Assembly (NCBI GenBank): GCA_963760125.1
Contig: CAVXBV010000008.1
Location: 124,001 to 188,000 of the forward strand
Direction: 5' to 3'
From: RYN-111 sp963760125
GTDB lineage: Bacteria > Actinomycetota > Actinomycetes > Mycobacteriales > SCTD01
Length of the DNA stretch: 64,000 nucleotides
In this document: positions 41,222 through 49,442 of the stretch, piece by piece
Numbering within the stretch: the stretch's first letter is position 1
Layout: the number at the start of each line of letters is the position of its first letter
The notes under the pieces: model-generated
What the model saw: the letters and a program-made list of their open reading frames with translations, nothing else
Databases searched by the model: none
What the model was told of the DNA's origin: nothing
Program-made: the position numbers and the translations under genes

Positions 41222-42685
41222 GTGGAGACTCGCGAGCACGTCTACATCGGCGGGGAGTTCGTCCCCAGCACGGGCACCGGGACCATCGAGGTCGTCAACC
41301 CGCACACCGAGCAGGTGATCGCGCGTGTCCCCGACGGCACCGAGGGCGACATGGACCGGGCCGTGGCCGCCGCCCGCCAGGCCTTCGACGGCCCGTGGGC
41401 CGACACCACACCGGCTCAGCGCGCGGAGTACCTCACGAAGCTCTCGCAGCTGATCCAGAGCCGCATGGACCACTGGGCCGGCACCATCAGCAGCGAGATG
41501 GGCTCGCCGTTCTCGTTCAGCCAGATGGGCCAGGTGTTCGCGAGCACGATGGTGCTCGACTACTACGCCGGCCTCGCGAGCTCCTTCAACTTCGAGGAGG
41601 TCCGCACCGGCGTCATGGGTCCTGCCCTCGTCCGCCGCGAGGCCGTCGGTGTGGTCGCCGCCATCGTGCCGTGGAACGTCCCGCTCTTCACCACGGTCCT
41701 CAAGCTCGGGCCCGCCCTGCTGGCCGGTTGCACGGTCGTGCTGAAGCCCTCTCCCGAGACGCCGCTCGACGCCTACCTGCTCGCTGAGGCGTGCGAGGAG
41801 ATCGGGCTGCCGAAGGGCGTCCTGAACATCGTCGTCGCCGGGCGCGAGGTCGGCGCTTACCTCGTCGCTCACCCGGGCGTCGACAAGGTCGGCTTCACGG
41901 GCTCCACCGCCGCCGGCAAGGCGATCGCCCAGTCCGCAGGCGCCTCGCTCAAGCGCGTCACGCTCGAGCTCGGGGGCAAGAGCGCCTCGATCTTCCTGCC
42001 CGACGCCGACCTGGCGCTCGCCGTGCCGGCGGCCCTGGGGTCCGGCTTCATGAACAACGGCCAGGCCTGCGTCGCGCAGACCCGCATCCTCGTCAGCCGG
42101 GACCGCTACTCCGAGACCGTCGACGCGCTGGCGGAGTGGACCGCCTCGCAGGTCGTCGGCGACCCCATGGACCCGGCCACCCAGATCGGCCCGCTGGTCC
42201 ACGCTGCGCAGCGCGCCCGCGCGGAGCACTACATCGCCATCGCGCAGAAGGAAGGCGGGAAGATCGCCGTCGGCGGTGGCCGGCCCTCGTCGCAGAGCAC
42301 CGGGTGGTACGTCGAGCCGACCCTGGTGATCGACGTCGAGGCCAAGCACACGATCGCCCAGGAGGAGGTCTTCGGGCCCGTCGTGAGCGTCCTCGCCTAC
42401 GACTCGGTGGACGACGCCATACGCATCGCGAACGACAGCGACTTCGGCCTGTCCGGCTCGGTGTTCACCGCAGACGTCGCCGCCGGCGTGGACATCGCCC
42501 GCAAGGTCCGCACCGGCACCTACACGGTGAACTCCTTCGCGCTGGAGTTCGCCGCTCCGTTCGGTGGCTACAAGCAGAGCGGGGTCGGACGCGAGCTCGG
42601 CGTCGAGGGCCTGCAGGCTTACCTCGAGAGCAAGAGCATCTCGCTCCCCGCAGGAACGGTCGTCCCCGGCGTCCCGATCGTCTGA
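41222..42685 (+). CDS. Aldehyde dehydrogenase
   Basis: A 487-aa NAD(P)-dependent aldehyde dehydrogenase. GTG 41222 is preferred over an upstream ATG at 41165, which would lie inside the operator. The catalytic Cys283 is in NNGQACVAQT and the general base Glu249 in VTLELGGKS; the cofactor loop GFTGSTAAGK and PWNVPLF are present. With KstR-type box I upstream it belongs to sterol catabolism. It could oxidise a C26 aldehyde left by a P450, or propionaldehyde; the sequence alone does not decide. A strong terminator follows. Confidence 0.87.
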   Translation: METREHVYIGGEFVPSTGTGTIEVVNPHTEQVIARVPDGTEGDMDRAVAAARQAFDGPWADTTPAQRAEYLTKLSQLIQSRMDHWAGTISSEMGSPFSFSQMGQVFASTMVLDYYAGLASSFNFEEVRTGVMGPALVRREAVGVVAAIVPWNVPLFTTVLKLGPALLAGCTVVLKPSPETPLDAYLLAEACEEIGLPKGVLNIVVAGREVGAYLVAHPGVDKVGFTGSTAAGKAIAQSAGASLKRVTLELGGKSASIFLPDADLALAVPAALGSGFMNNGQACVAQTRILVSRDRYSETVDALAEWTASQVVGDPMDPATQIGPLVHAAQRARAEHYIAIAQKEGGKIAVGGGRPSSQSTGWYVEPTLVIDVEAKHTIAQEEVFGPVVSVLAYDSVDDAIRIANDSDFGLSGSVFTADVAAGVDIARKVRTGTYTVNSFALEFAAPFGGYKQSGVGRELGVEGLQAYLESKSISLPAGTVVPGVPIV

Positions 42686-42698
42686 CCCACCCCCGTCC

Positions 42699-42734
42699 AC
42701 GACGCCCGCCCTGACCTGTCCGGGCGGGCGTCGT
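42699..42734 (+). terminator. Hairpin terminator after the aldehyde dehydrogenase
   Basis: ACGACGCCCGCCC (42699-42711) and GGGCGGGCGTCGT (42722-42734) form a perfect 13-bp stem with a 10-nt loop, 14 nt after the stop. It is followed by GCTCTTCCC, a weak pyrimidine tract. Confidence 0.85.
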
Positions 42735-42757
42735 GCTCTTCCCGAAGGGCACCACCC

Positions 42758-43642
42758 ATGACTGCTGAGACCACCACCGACGAGGTCCTCTCGGGCGTCG
42801 ACCTCACCGGACGCACCGCCTTCGTGACGGGTGCTTCTGCCGGCCTGGGGGTCGAGACCGTCCGCGCCCTGCAGTCGGTCGGCTGCGAGGTCGTCGGCGG
42901 CGTCCGCGACCTCGACAAGGGCCACGCCGCCCTGACCGCGGCCGGGGCCGACTGCGACCTGATCCCCCTCGACCTCGCTGATCTCGACAGCGTGCGAGCG
43001 GCGGCCGTCCAGGCCGCCGAGCGCCTGCCGCGCATCGACCTGCTCATCAACAACGCCGGTGTCATGGCCACCCCGTTGCTGCGCACCGCCCAGGGCTTCG
43101 AGCTCCAGCTCGGCACGAACCACCTCGGGCACTTCGTCCTCACCAACGCCCTGCTGCCCCAGCTCGTGGCGGGGTCCCGCATCATCAACCTCTCCAGCCG
43201 CGGCCACGTCCGCAGCGGGATGCGCTGGAAGGACCCGCACTTCCTCGACGCGTCGAGGTATGAGAAGTGGAAGGCGTACGGCCAGAGCAAGACCGCGAAC
43301 ATCTTGTTCACCGTCGAGCTCGAGAGGCGCCTGGCGGACCAAGGCATCCACGCCTACGCCCTGCACCCCGGGGTCATCCTCACCGAGCTCGGACGGCACC
43401 TCACCCCCGAGGACGGAGCGTCCCTCGCCACCAGGCTCCCGGTCTTCAAGACGATCCCCCAAGGCGCCGCGACCACGGTGTACGCCGCGACAGCCCCCGA
43501 CCTGCCCGGCGGGAGCTACCTCGAGGACTGCCACGTCGCGGGTCCGGTCAACGAGGACTTCAGCGAAGGTGTCTGCGACTGGGCCACCGACCCTGCGGAG
43601 GCTGCCCGGCTCTGGGACTGGTCGCTCGAGCAGACCACCTGA
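42758..43642 (+). CDS. SDR-family (retinol-dehydrogenase-like) oxidoreductase
   Basis: A 294-aa SDR of the retinol/WW-domain-oxidoreductase-like group: TGASAGLGVETVRALQSVG cofactor loop near residue 25, NNAGVMATPLLRTAQGFELQLGTNHLGHF, INLSSRGH and catalytic YGQSKTANILF. The nearly identical family trait is NHLGHF after NNAGVMA. It stands alone between the aldehyde dehydrogenase terminator and the epimerase gene, with no KstR-type site nearby, so a link to sterols is uncertain. The substrate is probably a hydrophobic alcohol or ketone. Confidence 0.83.
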   Translation: MTAETTTDEVLSGVDLTGRTAFVTGASAGLGVETVRALQSVGCEVVGGVRDLDKGHAALTAAGADCDLIPLDLADLDSVRAAAVQAAERLPRIDLLINNAGVMATPLLRTAQGFELQLGTNHLGHFVLTNALLPQLVAGSRIINLSSRGHVRSGMRWKDPHFLDASRYEKWKAYGQSKTANILFTVELERRLADQGIHAYALHPGVILTELGRHLTPEDGASLATRLPVFKTIPQGAATTVYAATAPDLPGGSYLEDCHVAGPVNEDFSEGVCDWATDPAEAARLWDWSLEQTT

Positions 43643-43694
43643 TCCACCGTCGCTGATCTCTTTGGCACGTCGTCGATCGGGTAGGGCACCCCTT

Positions 43695-44600
43695 GTGGAA
43701 CACCCCTCGGGAGCCCAGCACGTCCTTCGACACGGCAACGCCGAGGCCGTCGTCACCGAGGTGGGTGGCGGCCTCCGCGTCTTCCGGGTGGGTGACGTCG
43801 ACGTGCTGGAGCCGTACCCGCTCGACGCGATGTGCGACGGCGCGCACGGGCAGACGCTCCTCCCCTGGCCCAACCGCGTCGCGGACGGCACGTGGTCCTG
43901 GGACGGCGAGAGCCACCAGCTCCCCCTGACCGAACCCGATCGGCGTACGGCGATCCACGGCCTCACCAGATGGGCGAACTGGACCCTCGAGGAGCGCACC
44001 GCCACCTCGGCCGTCCTGGCCCACGTCCTGCACCCGCAGACCGGTTGGCCGTTCTCGCTGGCCTGTCGACTGACCTACGTCCTGGACGACGAGGGGCTGT
44101 CGGTCGGCACGACCGTGACCAACCTCAGCGCGTGCGACGCGCCGGTCGCGGCCGGGGCCCATCCCTACCTGTCCGCGGGCGGAGCCCGGGTGGACGACTG
44201 CCGGCTCACCGTCCCCGGTCGGGTGCACCTGCCGACGGACGAGCGCGGGATCCCGGTCGAGCGGTTGCCCGTCGACAGCACCGATCGGGACTTCCGGACC
44301 GCCCGCGAGCTCGGAGACCTCCAGGTCGACGAGACGTACACCGACCTGACCCGGACGGGCGACCGGGCCGTCGTCACGCTCGACCGGCCGGACGGCCGCT
44401 CGGTGCAGCTGTGGGCAGGTCCCGGCTACCCCTACCTCGAGGTGTTCACCGGCGACACGCTGGCGCCCTCACGGCGGCGGACCGGCCTCGGCGTCGAGCC
44501 CATGACCGCACCCCCCAACGCTTTGCAGACCGGCGAGGACCTCGTTCGGCTGGCTCCCGGCGACACGCTCACCCTGCAGTGGGGCGCCCGACTGGCCTGA
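43695..44600 (+). CDS. Aldose 1-epimerase family protein
   Basis: A 301-aa mutarotase-fold protein (GTG start, only a weak AGGG upstream). Motifs: LLPWPNRVADGTWSWDGE around residues 56-73, AIHGLTRWANW with the sugar-binding His, AAGAHPYLS with the catalytic His region, and VFTGDTLAPSRRRTGLGVEPMTAPPNA near the end, whose Glu should be the base. It interconverts alpha and beta anomers of hexoses. It is not linked to the sterol genes by overlap or operator and marks the edge of the catabolic region. It converges on the membrane protein gene at 44641. Confidence 0.83.
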   Translation: MEHPSGAQHVLRHGNAEAVVTEVGGGLRVFRVGDVDVLEPYPLDAMCDGAHGQTLLPWPNRVADGTWSWDGESHQLPLTEPDRRTAIHGLTRWANWTLEERTATSAVLAHVLHPQTGWPFSLACRLTYVLDDEGLSVGTTVTNLSACDAPVAAGAHPYLSAGGARVDDCRLTVPGRVHLPTDERGIPVERLPVDSTDRDFRTARELGDLQVDETYTDLTRTGDRAVVTLDRPDGRSVQLWAGPGYPYLEVFTGDTLAPSRRRTGLGVEPMTAPPNALQTGEDLVRLAPGDTLTLQWGARLA

Positions 44601-44640
44601 TCGGCGGCGCGCGGCCGTCCGGCAGCGGCGTGACCGATGG

Positions 44641-45111
44641 TCAGCCGGTGCCCGGTGCCTGCTGCTCGGCCTCCGCCCGTCCCGGGCGCCACCCGTGGAA
44701 GCGCAGCGTGGACGGGAGCAGCAGCACCAGCAGCACGAGGACGCCGGTACCCGCGCTGCCGCTCACGACCAGGCTCCCGACCACGCTCGTCGTCGCGAGA
44801 ACGAGCAGGACGACCCAGACCAGCCGGCTCGGGAGGACCGTCATCCGACCGGCGAGCACCAGGAACGCACCGAGTGCGGCCATGCTCCCGCGCGAGTCGA
44901 GCGTGCCCGCACTCGTGGTCAGCGAGCCGTCGGCCGAGCCCGTCAGCGTGCTCATCAGCAGCGCGAGCCCGGCGACGGACAGCAGCACGGCCACCACCCT
45001 GAGCGGCGCCGGTGCCGGCGGCGCTGGGCGACGACCCCCGCGGAGCTCGAGAAGCCAGAGGGGACGAAAGCGCCGGCGCGCGAGCGGCTCCGGGCTCGCC
45101 GGCAGCGTCAC
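44641..45111 (-). CDS. Small integral membrane protein, unknown function
   Basis: A 156-aa protein not recognised as any named family. It has about four hydrophobic segments: VVAVLLSVAGLALLMSTL, MAALGAFLVLAGRMTVL, LVWVVLLVLATTSVVGSLVV and GVLVLLVLLLPSTL. The N-terminus is basic and the C-terminus charged. The GTG start lies one base after the stop of the FdxA-type ferredoxin gene, so it is probably co-transcribed with the ferredoxin and its reductase. No function is proposed. Confidence 0.6.
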   Translation of the reverse strand: MTLPASPEPLARRRFRPLWLLELRGGRRPAPPAPAPLRVVAVLLSVAGLALLMSTLTGSADGSLTTSAGTLDSRGSMAALGAFLVLAGRMTVLPSRLVWVVLLVLATTSVVGSLVVSGSAGTGVLVLLVLLLPSTLRFHGWRPGRAEAEQQAPGTG

Positions 45112-45112
45112 G

Positions 45113-45463
45113 TCAGTCGGCGTCGGGGTTGGGCGGCAGCCCCGCCGTCCGCGCGGTGTCGATCTCGATCGGGCCGCTCTTCATGGAGCCACCGGGGGCA
45201 CCGAGCGGAGCGTCGCGGCCGGGCAGCGGCTCGTAGAAGAACGCCTTGTTGTCGTCCTTGTCCGCCGCCTTCTCCTCCGGGACCGTGCGGTCCGGGTAGA
45301 TGGCGTCGACGGGGCACACCGGCTCGCAGGCGCCGCAGTCGATGCACTCCTTGGGCTGGATGTAGAGCTTGCGGTCGCCTTCGTAGATGCAGTCGACCGG
45401 GCACTCCTCGATGCACGACATGTCCTTGATGTCGACACAGGAGGAGGTGATCACGTACGTCAC
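45113..45463 (-). CDS. fdxA: 7Fe ferredoxin (FdxA type)
   Basis: A 116-aa ferredoxin carrying a 3Fe-4S and a 4Fe-4S cluster. The N-terminal half has the canonical cysteines in SSCVDIKDMSCIEECPVDCIY and ECIDCGACEPVCPVDAIY. The C-terminal extension is acidic and typical of actinobacterial FdxA. GTG 45463 overlaps the reductase stop (GTGA), so reductase and ferredoxin are made together. With a KstR-like box before the reductase, they could supply electrons to the P450s; FdxA is also used in general metabolism. Confidence 0.88.
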   Translation of the reverse strand: MTYVITSSCVDIKDMSCIEECPVDCIYEGDRKLYIQPKECIDCGACEPVCPVDAIYPDRTVPEEKAADKDDNKAFFYEPLPGRDAPLGAPGGSMKSGPIEIDTARTAGLPPNPDAD

Positions 45464-46443
45464 GCCTGAGCGCCTTCCGTCGAGTGGCCCGGGAACACCG
45501 TGGCCCCTGGGTCGATCACGGTAGCGGCGTTGTTCACCGCCGTCGCAGCCTCCCCGAAGCCCACCGAGATCAGGCGGACCTTGCCCGGGTACTCCGTGAT
45601 GTCGCCGGCGGCGAACACGCGGGGGAGGTTGGTCGCCATGGTGGTGTCGACCAGAATGTGACGCTCAGCGGTCGCGAGGCCCCAGGCCTCCAGCGGGGTG
45701 ATGTCCGCGGTGAACCCGAGCGCGGCGACGATCGCGTCGCACGGGATCTCGCGGACCTCCTTGGTCTTCGGGTCGCGCACCGTGATGGAGGTCAGGTGCT
45801 CGCCGCCCTGGATGGATACCGGGGCGTACGGCGTCAGCACCTCGATGGCGGACGCGCGCATCAGGTTCACCGAGTGGGAGTGGGCGCGGAACTCCTCCCG
45901 CCGGTGCACCAGCGTCACGGACTCGGCGACGCCCTCGAGGCCGAGGGCCCAGTCGACGGCGCTGTCGCCGCCGCCGACGATGACGACGTGCTTGCCGGCG
46001 TACGGCAGGTAGGTGGGAACGATGTACTCCAGGCCCTTGCCCACCCAGGCGTCGCCACCCGGGAGTGGCCGGGGGGTGAACGTCCCGATGCCGCCGGTGA
46101 CGACCACGGCCTTCGCGGCGACCGTCGCGCCCGACTCGAGGGTGATGAGGGCATGATCACCCTTGTCGGCGTAACCGACCGCCTGGTGGCCGAGCAGGTA
46201 GTGCGGGTGGAACGGAGCGACCTGCTTGACGAGGTTCTCCACCAGCTCCTTGCCCTTGACTGCGGGAAAGCCGGCGATGTCGAAGATCAGCTTCTCGGGG
46301 TAGAGCGCCGTGACCTGGCCCCCGGCCTCGGACAGCGAGTCAACGATCCCCACCGACAGGCCCCGGAACCCGGCGTAGTAGGCGCCGTACAGCCCCGCAG
46401 GACCTGCGCCCACGACCAGCAGATCTACCTCGACGTCCGCCAC
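45460..46443 (-). CDS. Ferredoxin--NADP reductase (thioredoxin-reductase-like type)
   Basis: A 327-aa flavoprotein. The FAD site reads VVGAGPAGLYGAYYAGFRG, then GGQVTALYPEKLIFDIAGFP, the signature of TrxR-like ferredoxin-NADP reductases, and the pyridine-nucleotide site is VVIVGGGDSAVDWALGL. It has no CxxC redox pair between the domains, so it is not a thioredoxin reductase. The C-terminal RVFAAGDITEYPGKVRLISVGFGEAATAVNNA binds FAD (about residues 275-305). GTG 46443 has GGGGAG 5 nt upstream and KstR-like box J at 22 nt. It likely drives FdxA and the P450s. Confidence 0.87.
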   Translation of the reverse strand: MADVEVDLLVVGAGPAGLYGAYYAGFRGLSVGIVDSLSEAGGQVTALYPEKLIFDIAGFPAVKGKELVENLVKQVAPFHPHYLLGHQAVGYADKGDHALITLESGATVAAKAVVVTGGIGTFTPRPLPGGDAWVGKGLEYIVPTYLPYAGKHVVIVGGGDSAVDWALGLEGVAESVTLVHRREEFRAHSHSVNLMRASAIEVLTPYAPVSIQGGEHLTSITVRDPKTKEVREIPCDAIVAALGFTADITPLEAWGLATAERHILVDTTMATNLPRVFAAGDITEYPGKVRLISVGFGEAATAVNNAATVIDPGATVFPGHSTEGAQA

Positions 46444-46464
46444 GTTCTCCCCTGTCCTCAGAAC

Positions 46465-46478
46465 AAGAACATGTTACA
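46465..46478. promoter_or_regulatory. KstR-type operator, one mismatch (box J)
   Basis: AAGAACATGTTACA matches TnnAACnnGTTnnA except for the first base. It lies 22 nt upstream of the ferredoxin reductase start and overlaps the last codons of the M20 gene. It extends the putative regulon to the ferredoxin reductase-fdxA operon. Confidence 0.6.
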
Positions 46479-47649
46479 GAGCGGGTCCGGACAGGGCTTG
46501 GAGGGCGGCCCCGACGAGCACGCGGACCCCGACAGCGAGGCACCGCTCGTCGACGTCGAAACCGCCCTGATGCAGGTCCAGCGGGACGTCGGCACCCGGC
46601 ATGCGGACCCCCAGTCGCGCCATCGCGCCCGGCACGTGGTCGAGGTACCAGGCGAAGTCCTCACCGCCGAGGGACTGGACGGTGGGCAGTCCCGCCTCGG
46701 GACCGAGGTCGCGCTGCACCACCTGCGCCAGCACCGCGGTCATGAGGGGGTCGTTCACGACCGGGGGCACGCCCCGCTGGTAGGTCACCTCCGCGACCGC
46801 ACCCAGCGGACCGACCAGCTCCGGGACGAGTCGTTCGACGAGCTCGGGCAGCAGCGCCCAGGCGTCCTTGTCCAGGGCGCGGACCGTCCCGCTCAGCACA
46901 CCTCGACGGGGGATCGCGTTAGCCGCCGCCCCCGCGGCCACGTGCCCCCAGACCAGGCACACGCCGGCGCGCGGGTCGACCAGTCGCGACAGCGCGGCAG
47001 GCAGCCCGGTCGCGAGCGTGGCGAGGGCGTGGACCAGGTCGACGGTGTTCTGCGGCCGTGAGGTGTGGCCCCCCGGCCCGCTCAGCCGCACCTCCAGCAG
47101 GTCCGCGGCCGAGGTCAGGGGTCCGGTGCGCAAGCCGACCTGCCCGACGTCGAGGGAGGGGTCGCAGTGCAGGGCGAAGACGGCGGACGCCCCCGCCAGC
47201 CACCCCTGCTCCAGCACCGCGAGCGCTCCGCCCGGCATGAGCTCCTCGGCCGGCTGGAACACCAGCCGGACCCGGCCCGGCAGCTCCCGCTCGGCCAACG
47301 CCAGCCCGGCGCCGAGCACGACGGCGGTGTGCACGTCGTGACCACAGGCGTGGCTCGCGCCGACGACTCGGGAGCGGTAGGCCACGTCCTTGGCGTCCTC
47401 GATCGGCAGAGCGTCGAGGTCAGCCCGGAGCACGACGGTCCGGCCGACGTCCGGCCCGAGGTCGCACACCAGTCCGGTGCCCCCGGCCAAAACCGTGGGG
47501 GAGAGCCCGGCTGCCCGCAGCCGGTCCGCGACCACCGCTGTCGTGCGGCTCTCCTGCCAGCCCAGCTCGGGGTGAGCGTGCAGGTCCCGCCGTACGGCGA
47601 TCAGGTCGGCCTCGTGCCGAGCGAGCCAGTCGTCGGCGGGCGAGGTCAC
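46474..47649 (-). CDS. M20-family amidohydrolase/peptidase
   Basis: A 391-aa metal-dependent hydrolase of the hippurate/indole-acetyl-amino-acid hydrolase type. It shows RRDLHAHPELGWQESRT, VLRADLDALPIED, ASHACGHDVHTAVVLGAGLALAE (metal Cys/His site), FQPAEE and the C-terminal SLGGEDFAWYLDHVPGAMARLG. It removes acyl groups from amino acids or similar amides in the cytoplasm; the physiological substrate is unclear. GTG 47649 overlaps the GCS2 ligase stop (GTGA), so both may act on glutamyl or N-acyl amino compounds. Confidence 0.85.
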   Translation of the reverse strand: MTSPADDWLARHEADLIAVRRDLHAHPELGWQESRTTAVVADRLRAAGLSPTVLAGGTGLVCDLGPDVGRTVVLRADLDALPIEDAKDVAYRSRVVGASHACGHDVHTAVVLGAGLALAERELPGRVRLVFQPAEELMPGGALAVLEQGWLAGASAVFALHCDPSLDVGQVGLRTGPLTSAADLLEVRLSGPGGHTSRPQNTVDLVHALATLATGLPAALSRLVDPRAGVCLVWGHVAAGAAANAIPRRGVLSGTVRALDKDAWALLPELVERLVPELVGPLGAVAEVTYQRGVPPVVNDPLMTAVLAQVVQRDLGPEAGLPTVQSLGGEDFAWYLDHVPGAMARLGVRMPGADVPLDLHQGGFDVDERCLAVGVRVLVGAALQALSGPAL

Positions 47650-48773
47650 AGCGGCCGGCCCGCGACGAACTCCTCGAGCAGGCTGTCGACGACAGCGGTC
47701 AGGTCACCGTCGTGGGCGTGGGCAACGGCCCGCTGGCGCTCGCTGGACGAGCCGCGGGACACGAGGTCCGGCACCCGCGCCAGCTCCTCGACGCACCCCA
47801 GCCGCTCCGCGGCAGGCGCCAGCTCGGCGGCGAGCTCAACGAGCGCCTCCCGGACGGGCACCTGGCTGTCGTCCTCGCGGATGATGACGGCGTCGAGGCC
47901 GTACCTCGCTGCGCGCCACTTGTTCTCCCGCACCACCCATCCTCGCGGTGTCGGCAGCGTGTAGCCCCGGTCGATCTCGCGGTCCATCGTGTCGACCAGG
48001 CACTGCGACAGCGCGGCGACGGCGCCGACCTCGTACATCGTGGGGAGGCCGTCGCAGATCCGCAGCTCGACGGTGCCGAAGTCCGGGTGCGGCCGGATGT
48101 CCCACCAGACCTCCTTGATGGACCTGATCGTGCCCGTGCTGATGAGCGTCTCCATGTAGGCCTCGAAGGCCGGCCAGTCCGGCAGCGAAAAAGGCAGCCC
48201 GGCCGTCGGGAGCGCCTCGAACACCTTGGAGCGGGACGACGCCAGGCCGGTGTCGATGCCCAGCCAGTACGGCGAGGAGGACGACAGGGCCAAGAAGTGC
48301 GGGACGTACGCCGTCAGGGCGTTGACGATCGGCATCGCCTTCTCGGGCGAGCGCACGCCGACGTGGACGTGGACACCGAAGATCTGCAGTCGCCGAGCCA
48401 GCCACTGCATGTCCTCGATGAGCTGGGCGTAGCGAGGGTCAGGGCTCACCGTCTGGGTGTTCCAGTGGGTGATCGGGTGGGTGCCGGCCCCCATGAGGGC
48501 CAATCCGCGTCGCTCGAGCAGCGGCCGGACGGCATCCAGGCTCCCCTGCAGGTCCGCGGTCGCCTCCTTGACGCTGGAGCACACCCCGGTGATGACCTCC
48601 AGGGTCGACTCCAGCAGCTCGTGCTTGACCGTCGGGTGCTCCGCGTCGGGGGACAGCTCAGCGAGCACCCCGCCGGCACCCGAGGTGAGCGCGCGTGTCT
48701 CCGGCGAGACGAGCATCAGCTCCCACTCGATGCCGAGGCTGGACGTGGGCGAGGAAGCGAAGGGGATCTCCAC
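47646..48773 (-). CDS. Carboxylate-amine ligase / glutamate-cysteine ligase GCS2 family (YbdK type)
   Basis: A 375-aa ATP-grasp-like GCS2 protein. Motifs: SSLGIEWELMLVSPETRAL, HPTVKHELLESTLEVITG, RRLQIFGVHVHVGVRSPEKAM and VWWDIRPHPDFGTVELRICDGLP with the metal/glutamate site. Such enzymes join glutamate to an amine or thiol. Actinobacteria use the EgtA branch for gamma-glutamylcysteine (ergothioneine), but that assignment cannot be made from sequence alone. The GTG start at 48773 leaves a poorly spaced ribosome site; the domain begins soon after. Operon with the M20 gene. Confidence 0.83.
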   Translation of the reverse strand: MEIPFASSPTSSLGIEWELMLVSPETRALTSGAGGVLAELSPDAEHPTVKHELLESTLEVITGVCSSVKEATADLQGSLDAVRPLLERRGLALMGAGTHPITHWNTQTVSPDPRYAQLIEDMQWLARRLQIFGVHVHVGVRSPEKAMPIVNALTAYVPHFLALSSSSPYWLGIDTGLASSRSKVFEALPTAGLPFSLPDWPAFEAYMETLISTGTIRSIKEVWWDIRPHPDFGTVELRICDGLPTMYEVGAVAALSQCLVDTMDREIDRGYTLPTPRGWVVRENKWRAARYGLDAVIIREDDSQVPVREALVELAAELAPAAERLGCVEELARVPDLVSRGSSSERQRAVAHAHDGDLTAVVDSLLEEFVAGRPL

Positions 48774-48782
48774 TCCCGCGAC

Positions 48783-49433
48783 CTACCCCGACGGCACCTC
48801 GGCAAGCAGGCGGACGTGATCGGAGTAGACCCCGTCGACGCCGCGGCGCAGCGCCAGCCGCAGGCCGAGGCGGTTGTTGACGTCCCATGCGAACGCCTTG
48901 AGACCGGCGTCGTGCACGACGCCCACCAGCCGCGCCGACCACCGGCCGTGCCGCAGGTTGACGGCGTCGATGCCCGTCCCCCGCAACCGCTGCACCGCGG
49001 CGGTCGGGTGGAAGAGCGCCTCGCGCCACCGGAGGTCGCAGACCAGCCGGACGTCGGGGTCCAGCGCGCGCCACCGGGCGCACGAGCCGGCGCCGCCGCA
49101 CAGCCACAACCGGGTCACGTCGAACCCGGCCTCGCGGCAGACCTCCAGCGTGGCCTCGGCCGCGTCCGGCCCCTTCATGTCCAGCGACAGGTCGAAGTCC
49201 GTGCCGCACGCCTCGAACAGCGCGAGCAGCGAGAGAGGCGGCTCCGCCAGCCGGGCGGGCGAGCCGTGGCTCAGCACCGGTTCGCCCGCGGCGTCGATCC
49301 ACACGTCGGACTCGAGACCGGTCGCGCCGAAGGCGAGGGCCTTGCGGAAGGCTTCGAGGGAGTTCTCCGGGGCGTCGGCCATCCCGCCCCGGTGGGCGAA
49401 GCCGAGGACCCTGGGCCTGCGGCTCGTCGTCAT
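48783..49433 (-). CDS. Glycerophosphodiester phosphodiesterase
   Basis: A 216-aa TIM-barrel phosphodiesterase, near the lower end of the family's length. Catalytic and metal positions appear in GFAHRGGMADAPENSLEAF (His-Arg), GLESDVWIDAAGEPVLSHG (Glu-x-Asp and the second His), and DLSLDMKG, where a lysine and acidic residue follow. The C-terminus has FAWDVNNRLGLRLALRRGVDGVYSDH. It hydrolyses glycerophosphodiesters to glycerol-3-phosphate and an alcohol. No signal peptide, so cytoplasmic. It lies between the GCS2 and mutase genes. Confidence 0.85.
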   Translation of the reverse strand: MTTSRRPRVLGFAHRGGMADAPENSLEAFRKALAFGATGLESDVWIDAAGEPVLSHGSPARLAEPPLSLLALFEACGTDFDLSLDMKGPDAAEATLEVCREAGFDVTRLWLCGGAGSCARWRALDPDVRLVCDLRWREALFHPTAAVQRLRGTGIDAVNLRHGRWSARLVGVVHDAGLKAFAWDVNNRLGLRLALRRGVDGVYSDHVRLLAEVPSG

Positions 49434-49442
49434 CGGTCGACT

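Noticed and set aside
44601..44640. Terminator between the epimerase and the membrane protein genes
   Set aside because: Only imperfect, mutually exclusive GC repeats are seen in the 40-bp gap; no stable unique stem.
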